Assembly: GCA_030015575.1 (NCBI GenBank)
Contig: JASDDO010000016.1
Span: 459,248,141 to 459,312,140 of the forward strand
DNA from: Agapanthus africanus
Taxonomy: Eukaryota; Streptophyta; Magnoliopsida; Asparagales; Amaryllidaceae
Length of the DNA stretch: 64,000 nt
Reading direction: 5' to 3'
Below, in pieces: positions 32,480-43,420 of this stretch. Position 1 is the first letter of the stretch, and every line of letters begins with the position of its first letter. The notes beneath the pieces are model-generated. The model was not told the DNA's origin. It did no database searches and saw only the letters and a program-made list of their open reading frames with translations. Position numbers and translations under genes: made by a program.

Positions 32480-34003
32480 GCAAACTGACCACCACGTCGT
32501 TAAACTGGGAATGATAGACCTCTAAGTCTTTAAACTGGGAACCGCTGACCACCACGTCGTTAAACTGGAAATAGTTGACCACCATGTCATTAAACTGGGA
32601 ATAAACGACCTCTAAGTCGTTAAACTGGGAATGTAAAAATGTGTAAATAAAACAAAAATAATAAAAAATAATAAAAAGATGAAATGATAGGGTAACCATG
32701 AATAAATAGCCAAAATGATAGGGCAATCGCGACCTTCGCGATAAGAAAAGCTGAAATGATAGAGCTATCGCGGTAAAAAAACGGCGAATGATGAGTCGCT
32801 TCTGGTACCATATTCCAGTACAGCGATACAGACGCCAACCAAACTCAAATCCCTAAATATCCCAATAGCGAATGATGATTCGCTCCTAATCCTATATTCC
32901 AGTGTAGCGATGCAGATGCCAACCGAACTCTGAATGTCCCAACGGTAAAGGATGAGTCGCTCCTGGTACTATATTCCAGTGCAGCGATGCAGATGCCAAC
33001 CAAAATTCAAATTTCCAAAATTCTCCCGGCCCTACGGTTGGTCCCCAAGTTGACTACCGTATACAATCCACGGGTTCAAATAATTCTCATCATACCCATA
33101 CCCCACAGCAACACGCGGCTGGTCTCCGCCCTTGGAATTTTTCTCCATTTGGGAAGACCCACTCATGTGTCCTCACGATACATGAGGAGAATAAACTAAC
33201 GGGATCCTCACGAGTCGTAAGAAAACACTTTCGTGGGATCCTTATGACCCATGAAGGAAAAACACACTTGGGGGTCCTCACGACTCCTAAGGAGAAAATG
33301 CACCTATGGGATCTTTACGACTCGTAGAGAGAAAATGCTTTTGTGGGATCCTTACGGCTCATGAAATTGAAAAGCCTTAGGTGATAGGGATCTAAACCTG
33401 TCTCCTAAGCCATCACTCCCCAACAGGGAAAGGCAAATGATGAATTGCGCCTGGCACCTGTGCTTCAGTGTTAGCAACGCTGATGCCGACCCCTACCCTA
33501 AAGTTCCAAGCTTCCGATCCATAGACCCCTAAGTCTTTAAACTGGGAACAGATGACCTCTAAGTCGTTAAAATTGGAACAGATGATCCCTAAGTCGTTAA
33601 ACTGGAAACGAGAAAGATCCCCTCACGGCAAATGATGAGCCGCTCCTGGTACCATATTCCAGTGCAGCGATGCAGACGCCAACCAACCTCTGAATGTCCC
33701 AACGGCGAATGATGAGTCGCTCCTGGTACCATATTCCAGTGCAGCGATGCAGACGCCAACCAAAATCCAAATTCTCAAACGGCGAATGATGACTCGCTCT
33801 TGGTACCATATTCCAGTGCAGCTATGCAGACGCCAACAAAGTCCCGAAATTCTTCCGGCCCTACGGTATGGATCATACATCCAGCAAAACCGTATACAAT
33901 CCACGGGCATAAAATGATTCCAATCTCTCCCAAGTCCTACCGGCGAGACCACATCCAAAGTCCCACCAGCGATGAAGATCCAAAAAAAAGAAGGTATATC
34001 CAT
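32480..34003 (+). repeat. Tat-B 3' region, left part: short tandem repeats
   Basis: Several repeat families. A ~31-bp unit with cgtcgttaaactgggaa recurs at 32490-32640 and 33520-33610. A ~90-bp unit with aatgatgagtcgctcctggt and attccagtgcagcgatgcag recurs at about 32785-33000 and 33625-33840. A run of gatcctcacgactcgtaag-type units lies at 33170-33370. All are non-coding. The sequence stops at the Tat-C insertion point (atcca, 33999-34003). Confidence 0.75.
33999..34003. repeat. Left target-site duplication of Tat-C (atcca)
   Basis: atcca here versus gtcca at 56804-56808 differ by one G/A transition. The unoccupied sequence can be read on the minus strand inside Tat-C itself (about 44880), where the paralogous 3' region has gtacgtccacaagcaaaatg. 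That matches ggtatatcca plus caagcaaaatg across the junction. Confidence 0.75.
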
Positions 34004-34055
34004 GTTCGCCGCCGAATACAGAGAAGGAACCGCGTAGGTTCGTCTTGCCTGAATT
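34004..34055 (-). repeat. 52-bp stub of a third Tat-C LTR
   Basis: Begins tgttcgccgccgaatacaga and matches the first 52 bp (top strand) of both full Tat-C LTRs at 34364 and 54211. It then jumps into the leader sequence at 34056. It is the outermost LTR edge, adjacent to the target duplication. Confidence 0.75.
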
Positions 34056-34363
34056 TTGAAGCTCATTGATGGGAGCATGGTCCCAAAAAACAGCACAATA
34101 GTGGCTTGCATCACCTGTTCCACTGGCATCGTAAAAAAGGAGGCCGCTTGAGGCCCATAGGTTACTCCTCCAGCGAGGACGGAGTGGGAATTGTTGTTGC
34201 AATTGGTGCAGTTGGAAGCCATCGATGTCATCTTCTCTTCTGCACGAAGCAAGAGACCAAATTTTAGTACCTTGAATACAGGGGCAACCATATTAAACCG
34301 CGAATATGACACACGAAGTGTGGAGTGGAAAGAGGAAAAGGTCTCACCGGGCGTGCCAGAATC
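34056..34363 (-). repeat. Duplicate Tat-C leader with PBS and gag start
   Basis: Matches 53904-54210: the PBS (34340-34358, minus strand tggcacgcccggtgagacc), the leader and the first ~60 gag codons starting MTSMASNCTNC. It is cut at 34056 by the junction to the LTR stub. An element should not have a PBS and gag start outside its 3' LTR, so this is the remnant of a second internal region. Confidence 0.8.
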
Positions 34364-36841
34364 TGTTCGCCGCCGAATACAGAGACGAAACCACGTAGGT
34401 TCGTCTTGCCTAAATTTGGGGGCAGATACTATTCGGTTTTATCCGTCCACCTCTCCAAAGATGCCAAGTTGATTTATGGCACTGTGTATCGGAGGTTTAG
34501 ACGGATGCGGTCATTGTAGCAGACTTCGTCAGATTCCCTCTCATTTGAGGGGTTTTTTTTATTGTGGGGATGCTCTTCCCTGCAGGCGCAAGCCCCTGCA
34601 GTTAATTACGCTACCGCATCGCGGTAACAACTTTCTCCTTCTTCAGATGGTCACTTCGTGTCGTGTGCATTTATTTTATTTTTGGTTGCCTGTGGATTGT
34701 ATACGGAGACTAATTTATATTGTCGCCCGTAGGGCGTGGATTAGTCCAAATCCATATTTTCTTAGATTTGGGTTTGGGTTGGGTTTAAGGATCATTAATC
34801 TCATTGAGATTAAGATCAACTTAAACGTTTGTTAAGGATACGTTAGTCTAATTTTAGACTAAGATCTACTCAACGGGGGTTCGGAATCATTTACATCCGA
34901 TGACAGGGCATTTGGGCTCTAACGTTTTAGTTTAGAGACGTTGCGGTCCATAAGTTTAAGGACATCATAATCCATGGGGTTTAAGGACATCATATTCCAT
35001 GGAGTTTAAAGACGTCATAGTCTGTGGGTTTAGTTTAGGGACGTTGCGGTCCATAAGTTTAAGGATATCATAGTCCATAGAGTTTAGTTTAGGGACGTTG
35101 CGGTCCATAAGGTGTCTGGTTGTCGGGACCCGCCACCTGTCTGAAGACGTTGAAGAATTACAACGACACATATCAGAGGTGTAAAGAGATGTACCCTTGA
35201 ACCAATGTCGGTTGGGGGATCTATAGTCAGGTTTGGGACTAAGACCAATTAAAAATATTGGGAGCACATGGGCTCAATTAATCTGAATTCGGGGATTTAT
35301 GGCCTACTTGGGCTCAGCCCATTCAGTTAAAGTGTTTGAACACTTATTTGGACTCAGTCCATTCATTTTTGAACAAAATGTTAACATTTATTTGGGCTCA
35401 GGCCCTTTTTGGTCAATAATGCAGAGCATTAATTTTGGGTCTTCACACCCTTCTTCTTTTGTCTTTTTATTAAGTGTTGGACATTCTTTATTATGGTGCT
35501 GGGTCCTGTGTGATGAGTGTAGAACACTCTATATCAAGAAGCGCCCACGTAAGGAGCACGTGGCGCGCTTGGCGCTGAGCGCCAGATAATGAGCGCAGAG
35601 CGCTCTTATCAAATAGCGCTTGGAGCGCTGGGCACTGAGCGCCAGACTCGGAGCGCTGGAGCGCTTCTTTTGAAGTAGTGCCCACGTGAGGCGCACATGG
35701 AGCGCCATGCTTAGAGCACTGGAGCGCTTCTTTTTGAAATTGGAGCGCTAAGGCTCTTCTTTAACAGATTTGATTAGTTCTGAGTTCTGTGCTCCGAGAA
35801 TTAAATTCTCTGTTTATAAGAGACTTTGTCTCATGGGTCTAAGAACCGTGTTCTTCTCTTTTTGATGAGATGCTATGATCTCCTCATTTCTGTGAAAGAC
35901 TTTGTCTTGTAGATCTGTGATCTAGAAAGAGAACTAAGTTCTCATGATGTGAGAGTTAAAACTCTCAAATATTAAGGAGATGTTATTATCCCTCTTCTTC
36001 TTCTTTTTGTTTACCTTGAAGAAATTTTCTTCTTCTGAGAGGTTGCTCTTCTCTTTTTTCTTTTCTGATAACTTGAAACTTATGGGGGGATTCTTCTCCC
36101 CACGACTTGAAGTCTTGGGTCCTTTATATAGGGGAGGCTGATTTGTTGTATCAATTAAGGAAATCTTTCCTCTGATTGATTTGGGGATGTTTCCCACCGT
36201 TGGATCTTTGATCCAAGGGTTTCTGTTTTACAGAAGGCAATTTTTTTGTTTTTAACAAGATTGGGAAAATATTTTCCCATACAGAACTTATTCTGTATCT
36301 TGGTGATTTTTAATCACTATTGGATCTTTGATCCAACGGTGCTCTGATTTTCAGAGGACAGTCTTTCCTGTTTGGAAAGATTTGAGGAGTATTTCCTCAA
36401 CAGAACTTTCTTTCTGGTAATTTGATGATTTTTAATCATCTTTGCTGGATCTTTGATCCAAGGGTGGGGAACATTTAGTTCTAACGCTAGCGCTCTCGTG
36501 CTTTGCACGTGAGCGCTGCATCAGAGTCTTTGACTCTTGGTGCTAGCACACTTAGCGCTAGCGCTCTCGTGCTTTGCACGTGAGTGCTGCATCAGAGTCT
36601 TTGACTCCTAGCGCTAGCGCTTTCGTGCTTTGTACATGAGCGCTGCATCAGAGTCTTTGACTCCTAGTGCTGGCGCTCTTAGCACGAGCGCTCTCGTGCT
36701 TTGCACGTGGGCGCTGCCTCAGAGTTTTTGACTTCTAGCGCTGGCGCTTTTGGCACCAGCGCTCTTATGAGGCGCTGCTTCATTTTAAATTTCAAATTTT
36801 GAAATTTCAAATAGAGCTTTGCTCTCTGATTGGGGGAAACA
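34364..36841 (-). repeat. Tat-C 3' LTR (2478 bp)
   Basis: On the top strand it starts tgttcgccgccg and ends gggggaaaca. It pairs with 54211-56803. It contains AGCGCT-rich segments (35530-35760) and four copies of a 57-72-bp repeat with ctcgtgctttgcacgtgagc (36490-36770). The minus-strand TATA box is at 36123-36130. Confidence 0.88.
36123..36130 (-). promoter_or_regulatory. TATA box of the Tat-C 3' LTR
   Basis: Minus-strand TATATAAA in ccctatataaagga, conserved at 55950-55957 in the 5' LTR. Confidence 0.65.
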
Positions 36842-36942
36842 AATGCCTCCCACCGTTGCGCTCACGTGGCTCACACATGAGTGCAGCGGTGGCAACATCT
36901 CTACCATTGGATTAACTTGGAAGTTGAACCGATTCCAGTGCC
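36842..36942. other. Tat-C polypurine side and antisense promoter proximal region
   Basis: Directly beside the 3' LTR the minus strand reads ggtgggaggcatt, a short purine-rich tract that would be the PPT. The same 100 bp lie upstream of the + strand TATA box at 36943, so the antisense promoter abuts the LTR. Confidence 0.5.
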
Positions 36943-36950
36943 TATAAATA
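36943..36950 (+). promoter_or_regulatory. TATA box of the Tat-C antisense gene
   Basis: cctataaataggg is a consensus plant TATA box, on the strand opposite gag-pol. It lies 102 bp inside the 3' LTR edge and upstream of a long leader ending at a cgcgcag splice acceptor (37702). Confidence 0.65.
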
Positions 36951-36979
36951 GGGCCTTTGGCCCTTGAAATGACTACTTG

Positions 36980-37702
36980 TTCATCTTCTTGTTTTCTCTT
37001 GAGAATTAATTCTCCTTCAGAGCCAAGCTCTCTACCTTAAGAAACTTCTTAAGAGTCAAAACTTTACCCAACTTTGGTAAGAATTAAACTTATTAACAGA
37101 GCTTTGCTCTTCTCAGATCACAGATCTTAAAAAAAGTTTTTTAGAGTTTTACCCATTAACAGAGCCGTACTCTTTTCAGATCATAGATCTAAAAGATGTT
37201 TTAGGGTTTTACCCATTAACAGAGCTTTGCTCTTCTCAGATCATATATCTGTTCATCTTCCATGAAAAACTCCAAGAGTTTGCTCATAGATCTTGAAGAT
37301 CTTGGAATTTTTAATTCACTAGAAGCTTTGCTTTTTTAGGGTTTTTTTTATGGGTGACTCCATTGTCTCCATAGAGCATAGCTTTTTTTTAAGGAATTTT
37401 GTTCCTCTCATGATGAGAGTGGACAGATGTCACTCTGTTGTAGAGCGCTGCTCTCAAAGGAGATTAACTCCTTGGCCCGAGGGGCCTCTCATTAAATGAG
37501 AATCCTTTTAGGATTTCTTACTTAATGAGAATCTGTCTTATTAATGATGAGACTGTCTCATCAATGATGAGTTGTCATCTAGATTTTGTGGGTCTCCTTT
37601 GGTCCCCTTCCACTGCATAGAAGTGAGGTACAAATTTAAAGTACCCAGTACCAAAACTTGAACTGTAGCATTGACGGCTAATTCTTGTTCTTTTTCGCGC
37701 AG
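36980..37702 (+). other. Leader and probable 5' UTR intron of the Tat-C antisense gene
   Basis: Non-coding; contains repeated aacagagctttgctcttctcag units (about 37096-37250). It ends with a pyrimidine-rich tract and gcgcag, a good splice acceptor, 5 bp before the ATG at 37708. Confidence 0.45.
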
Positions 37703-37707
37703 GTACT

Positions 37708-39620
37708 ATGTATTTCGACACTTCTTTCCCGTTCGTTCGTTCGGAAAGCGGATTCCTTGAAGCACCTGTGGACAGAGAAGTCTTCGCGTTGATCAAAGAT
37801 CACGACCCGGAACAAAAGAATCTTCATTTAAAGGGTACGTGGTACAATCAAATTATCAGGGGCCGACGTAGCTTTTCTTGTGCAGCACCTTCGGAACCCA
37901 TTTTGGCGATCCATTATGCTGATGCGCCCCCGGTGAACTATGCCGTGGAGGAGGTCAACTGGACCTCAGAGGGTTGCTTTCAGCCTTCTATGGCCGCGAT
38001 ACCCGTACAGCCGCCGATGGCTTTGGATACTCTGGGGCGGCGTATATGCCAGGGAGAGTCGCGCCCTTGGGGATAGCCATACATGATAGGCCTAACTCCA
38101 CGCCATCCAGCTGGGTATTTGCCGTAGGCCCGCTACATCTTATCGACCAAGAAATCGCATCTGCTGAAGCTTGGGTTGTATCCCGCGATTTATGCTTCTC
38201 TCTTCCAGTATTCCACGCACCCTGTATGGTTGGTGAAAGTTTTTTTGAATCAATGGAACGTTCTAACTCACACCTTCCTCTTATTAGATCGGGAAGTTTC
38301 AATCTCTTTAGAGGAGTTCGCGGAGATCTCCGGCTTGCCTGTCAGAGGGGAACATTATGAGGAGATATTACCTCCTGACGAGTACATTTTTGCCACTCGC
38401 TTAGTAGTGATGCGTATGACCCCAGAGAATGCCATTCAGCACCAATTCCCAAGCTTGATCAAGGTGTTAAATATTTTCGAGAACCTGTTTCTCGAATCCA
38501 GAAGCCACAGGGCCAGCTTTACGGATTTTATCGCTCGTTTTCCTCGCCCGGAAGTCTTGTCGAAACAAGGTGCGAAGTTTGCCAAGCTCGACGATCCTTT
38601 CGGTTTTGGCTTGGATAGCCGGTAGACAGTGGAAGCAGATCAAAAGAATTTCTTCCTTCCAAACACCACGGTCGTCCCCTTTGCAGAACTCGCCGCTCAA
38701 GACATCGACGAAGAGGTATTCTTTTTAGGGTTCCTTGGTTTATGGTTAAGCTGGTTTGCGCTCCCCATGCACTCTTGCTACATGAGGCCATCCGTTCTTT
38801 ACCTAGCTCACCGAATGGTTGAAGACACGCAGGTTGCCGTTGGGATTGCTGGGCTAGCTCATTTGTACCATGGCCTTAGCTTGGCGGCAGATACCACTCA
38901 ACCGGGAGTGCAGCCTGTAAACTTCTCGATGCATTATTTCACTTCGTGGCTCGAGTTGCATATACTCGGCGCCTTTGGAATTCACAAGAGGCCCCGTTTC
39001 TATAAAGGTTATAACATTCCTCGAGTTATGCGGCTGGTTGATGCTTCCGCTTTGGAACTGACTCAGCGAGAGGCTCGGGGTCTGATTCTTCGCCCGCGTA
39101 TGGTCGAGGATGGCATGACCTTATCGGCAAGGAATCCGCTAAGACGGTGCAGCTGCTATGGGACACCTTTAAAGATGGGGTTTCTACCTTGAAAGCTCGC
39201 GAGATTCTTCACTTATATTCAATCAGGCCGGGCTTTTTGGTGTTTAGGCAGAACGATGCAGCGTTGTTCATGAGATACAACCCACACCGCTTTGCTTAAC
39301 AATCAAGCTACAACCAGGGTGTCCCTCTTGAAGCCTTTTTAGCCGAGCCTACTGCTACAGAGGAAGATATTTGTAGTGCGCTGCACCATTTCATGCGGCT
39401 CAATACCGGGTCTAACTTGTTTATCAACGAGCCGAGCTGCATCCCGAAGGTGTTGAACGTATACGTGGCGTGGTACCAGCACGCGATGGGTGTCATTATC
39501 AGGGAAGAAAAGCGGTTATTGCTTGATCGCAAGGGTGCTGTCCCAGCGGGTAATCCAACCGTTCCCTTGAAGCAATGGACCATCGTTCGTCCTCCCCTAA
39601 GAGAACCTGCTGGGTTGTAG
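37708..39620 (+). pseudogene. Tat-C antisense gene, PMD-like domain
   Basis: Encoded opposite to gag-pol. The first exon starts MYFDTSFPFVRSESGF. A frameshift near 38170 joins it to the frame with VWLVKVFLNQWNVLTHTFLL and ISLEEFAEISGLPVRG, which resembles the plant mobile domain pattern (W...THTF...EISITLEDV..L.GLPV). Further blocks are FLGFLGLWLSWFALPM and VAVGIAGLAHLYHGLSLAAD (about 38720-38890), like the LPLL..YSWGSA.LA.LYR region of PMD proteins. Stops at 38623 and 39298 and frame changes near 39150 and 39600 show decay. Role unknown; PMD proteins are nuclear and implicated in silencing and transcription in plants. Family call is moderate. Confidence 0.55.
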
Positions 39621-42241
39621 TCCTGCGCACTACGCCCGAGCTGCCGCTACCCCCTGTGCCTATAGAAGCGGTAGCTGTAGCGTCTCCCGAGTCTGGCGTG
39701 GGTGCGGAGATCGGGACTTGTCGTCCGAAGTTGCCCGCCAAGCGCAAGCTCCTGTTGCCGGCTACCGGCGGCCGCTCGCAAAAGAAGAAGAAGTCGCTAT
39801 TTTCTGCGGATGTTGCATTCGGCCAGGAGCCTCATGCTCCTTACAGCGAGGGCTTGAGTGAATACAGAACCAATGAAGGTTTATTCATTGTGCCGGATGA
39901 TACCAATTTAGAGGCTGCCATCGCGGTTTCCGAGCAACTAGCTCGCGATGAAGTAGCACTGATCACCATTGCACAATCAGGTAGACTTCAGTCATATTTT
40001 TCCCGGTTATATTTTTTTATTATTATGCTTTGACTGACGCTTTCTTCTTCAACATGTATCTCTGCCGAAGAGGCTCTCGCGGCTTCCCTCAAAACATTTG
40101 AAGAGGAAGAGAGGCTTCGCGCTTCCTTCGGCCTTAGTATACTTTGGCTCATTGTGCCTTCATTCCCCTTTTTTATTCATGGCTTGACCCTTCCTTTTCA
40201 TCTTATTGCAGGGACTACTTTGACCCCAGTTATCCCGAGCGCGGTGCTGATCCTGAGCGGTGATACGGTGATGCTTCCAGAGCCGACTATCGTGGCCCCA
40301 GCTCCCCCATCAATATCGCAAGAGGCTTCACTTAAACAGCCGATGACGGATGCCGTAGCGGCTCCAGAGGTAGAACTTGGTTCGGACGATGACGTCCCTT
40401 TGACGGAGGTCTTGTGGAGATCGCTTCTCAATGCTCAGACTGAAAGGAAGCGTAGGAAGCGTGCGGCGAGGAAACGAGATGCCAGCTTGGCTGTGGGTGC
40501 AGGCTCAAGTACTACTCCCTCTGTCGTCATTTCTTCAGAGGATGCTCTAGTTGCCCTGTCTACCGCTCATAGACAGGCTGCGCGCGCGGCTCGGAAAGAA
40601 ACCAAAAGGCCGCCCCAAGGTAACGTAATACTGGGTCTTTTTATTAGAATTTGATCTTCAAATTCTTGTATATCATATCCTGCAGGGCCAAGTCCTGGTG
40701 ATGAGGTGGCAGGTAAGATGACGGCAACCACCGAGCCTAAAGCGGCTACTCTTTCTCAGGAGTCCGAGACTGCCCTAATTGCCGCTCTTTCCCCTTGCGG
40801 TTTCCTGCTATTGGCTGGCATCGCGAGTGTCACGACGGCCTTTGTAGAATCCGGGGATGAAGCCACTGGCGGCGAAACCATTCCACTGAAGGATAGCGAA
40901 CAAACCGCAACGCTCAGAAATGCTTCCGTCGCAATTTTGGCTGATGATCCATCAGGTAGGTTTCGGGTCGCTGCTTCTTTTTATTTCGCAATCCATTTCA
41001 GTCCCTTCTTATGACATTTCATTTGTTTCTAATGCAAGCATGGTGAACGCTGGGTTTTTCCACCCAAAGAAGCGTCACCAGTTGCTGCTCTGACGGTCGC
41101 CGCCCCTTCGCCTTCTCTTGTGTCCTCTCAAATGCTGGAATGGATGGGTTTGCGATCTATCTAATTTAAATTGTGGATACCATCTTCCTTGTACTGACCA
41201 TGCATCATCGCAATCTTGCAGGAGTTCTCTTTGATCATCTGTATCAGGTGCTAAACTTGCATTTTTCCTTCCAGTTGGAAGTCAGTCTGCCTGTCGGTGT
41301 CGGTAAGTATAGTTTTTAACCGACATCCTTTCCTTTCTTTTATGGGCAAACATGTCGTTGCTAATTCTTCTTTGAATTGATTGCAGCGTTACAGATTGGA
41401 GGAGGGGACGAGAGAACAGTCGCGCCTCCGGTACTCCCAACTTTGTCACCTGTCGCAGCCGGTATAGTAGACTCCATTACTCATGCATTTTCTTTATCTC
41501 TTGAGCCGACATCTGATTATGATTTGTTTTGCAGCAATCTCACCGACTCCAGCTCCCTTCGAGTCTCGAATTCCAATGCCGGCAGGGCCCTTTGTTAAAC
41601 GCCCATCTTCCAGGGGTGCTGCGAACAGCCTGCGAATGTTAAGCGAGTTCGTCGAGGATCTTGACGCTGAGGCTTTCACATCTGCTGCAGATTTTGCTGC
41701 TGAGGTTAATCTTATATTGGCGATGCTCGCGAACTTCCACAGCGATGGCATCGTCGAGTCTTGGGTTAACTATTGTAGGAATATCGATGCCTGTCTGTAT
41801 GAGATTGAGTTCAGGCATCTTGCTCCGGAAGCGTTGGCTTTGAACTCCTAGCGGGCTGCATGGGTTGAGCAGAGCGTTCCCTTCTTCCGCCATTTCGAAC
41901 AAGTGGCGACCCTTAAGCGAAAGGAATGTGAGGCGACTTCCACCGAGTCTATCCAACCGCATGCCCAGATCATATCGAACGCTGCACAGCTGAACTCTAT
42001 TTTTGAAAACCTCCAACGATATATTTTCGACGGGCTGGTGCTGAGGAAAAAGCTTGACTTCACTGAGCAGGTTACGCAGAGTCAGGAAGCTGCTCAGCAG
42101 AAAATCGATGAGAAGGTTTCATCCTGCTTACAGCAACGGACTCGAATTGAAGCGGAGTTGGCCGCGGCGGCCGATGACGAGAAGAAGTTGAGAGGAGTGC
42201 GCGAGTGGCTTGCTGACTTACTGAAGACGCCTCCTTCTTAA
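39621..42241 (+). pseudogene. Tat-C antisense gene, C-terminal exons
   Basis: Continues the PMD-like gene through small exons with clear splice signals: donor gtagac at 39981; exon 40212-40619 (ttgcag acceptor, gtaacg donor); exon 40686-40955 (tgcag, gtaggt); exon 41387-41461 (ttgcag, gtatag); and last exon 41535-42241. Exons encode Pro/Ala/Ser-rich and acidic stretches with a KRRKRAARKRD basic patch (possible nuclear signal). The last exon is helical and charged (LKRKECEATS, QRTRIEAELAAAADDEKKL), probably coiled coil. One in-frame TAG at 41849 fits CAG>TAG. I recognise no family for this tail. Confidence 0.5.
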
Positions 42242-42348
42242 TAGCCGCCTTTGTATTGACTGCAAGTTTGTAATTTATGAATAACATGCCCTTATTCATT
42301 TTTTTTAATTCTTTTATATGATGTATCTTGTTTTCGATTGAATTCATG

Positions 42349-42354
42349 AATAAA
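42349..42354 (+). terminator. Poly(A) signal of the Tat-C antisense gene
   Basis: AATAAA 108 bp after the stop codon at 42241, in an AT-rich 3' UTR (atgaataaaggacac). Confidence 0.5.
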
Positions 42355-42469
42355 GGACACGTTTCTTTTCTATCTTGTACTATCGCTTTATTTTCTTTGC
42401 TGTGTTGTTGGCATGTGATTTTAGCAAATGTGGTCTGTAGATAGTAGATAGCTATCCATCTTGAACTCT

Positions 42470-42754
42470 TTATAGGGTTGTGATGGCTTAGGAAATAGGT
42501 TCGGGTATGCTGCTTAAGACTTTCGAACTTTATGAGCCATGAGGGTCTCATAAAGACTTTTTCTCCCTACGAGTCGTGAGGATCTCGTAGGTGTATTTTT
42601 CCTTAGGAATCGTGAGGATTCCTAAGTGCGTTTTCTCTTAGGAGTCGTAAGGATCTCACAAGAGAATTTTCTTCCTTACAAGTCGAGAGGACTCGTAAGT
42701 GGTTGATGAGTTGACTTGTTCCCGAGTCGAAGCGTTGCTTCGACTCGGAGGTCG
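42470..42754 (-). repeat. Tat-C 3' region: direction-of-tag repeats
   Basis: Units of cgtgaggatctcgtaagtg type, the reverse complement of those in Tat-B at 33170-33370 and 56960-57090. Related runs occur at 44230-44430 and 44585-44775. They mark the shared 3' region of the two elements. Non-coding. Confidence 0.7.
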
Positions 42755-43420
42755 AGGGTTGACTTTCGCCGTTTTCTACGGTGTCATGGATCGACTTTCA
42801 CCATTTTCGACGGTGTCTGGGTTGGCTTTCACCGTTTTCTACGGTGTCATGGATCGACTTTCTCCATTTTCTACGGTGTCCGGGTTGGCTTTTGCCGTTT
42901 TTCACAGTGTTAGGGGTTGACTTTCGCCGTTTTCTACGGTGTCCGGGTTGACTTTCGCCGTTTTCTACGGTGTCGGGATCGACTTTCACCGTTTTCTACG
43001 GTGTCGGGGTCGACTTTCGCCGTTTTCTACGGTGTCGGGGTCGATTTTCTCCGTTTTCTACGGCGTCGGGATTGACTTTCGTCGTTTTCTACAGTGTCAT
43101 GGTTGACTTTCTCCGTTTTCTACGGTGTCATGGTTGACTTTCTCCGTTTTCTACGGTGTCGGGATCGAATTTCGCCGTTTTCTACGGTATCGGGGTCGAC
43201 TTTCTGCGGTGTCGGGGTCGACTTTCGCCGTTTTCTGCGGTGTCGGGATCGACTTTCGCCGTTTTCTACGGTGTCGGGTTGACTTTCGCCGTTTTTACGG
43301 CGCCGGGATCGACTTTCGCCGTTTTCTACGGTGTCAGGGTTGACATTCACCGTTTTTATGGTGTCGGGAACGACTTTCGCCGTTTTCTACGGTGTCAGGG
43401 TTGACTTTCGGTTTTCTGGG
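42755..43420 (-). repeat. 31-bp tandem array in the Tat-C 3' region
   Basis: About twenty copies of gactttcgccgttttctacg followed by gtgtcgggatc, with point variation. This array has no counterpart in Tat-B, which has a different 116-bp array in the equivalent place. Open frames through it are artefacts. Confidence 0.85.

Noticed and set aside
33623..34312. 229-codon minus-strand frame
   Set aside because: It fuses the duplicate Tat-C gag start to the LTR stub and Tat-B repeats across junctions; not a gene.
34056..36841. Taking 34056 and 53904 as LTR edges because the direct repeat starts there
   Set aside because: That would put the PBS and gag start inside the LTR. The TGTTCG...GAAACA edges with adjacent PBS fit standard LTR structure and the target duplication.
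42755..43420. CRISPR-like array
   Set aside because: Units are head-to-tail without unique spacers, in plant retroelement DNA; it is a minisatellite. The same applies to 11722-12637 and 57481-58790.
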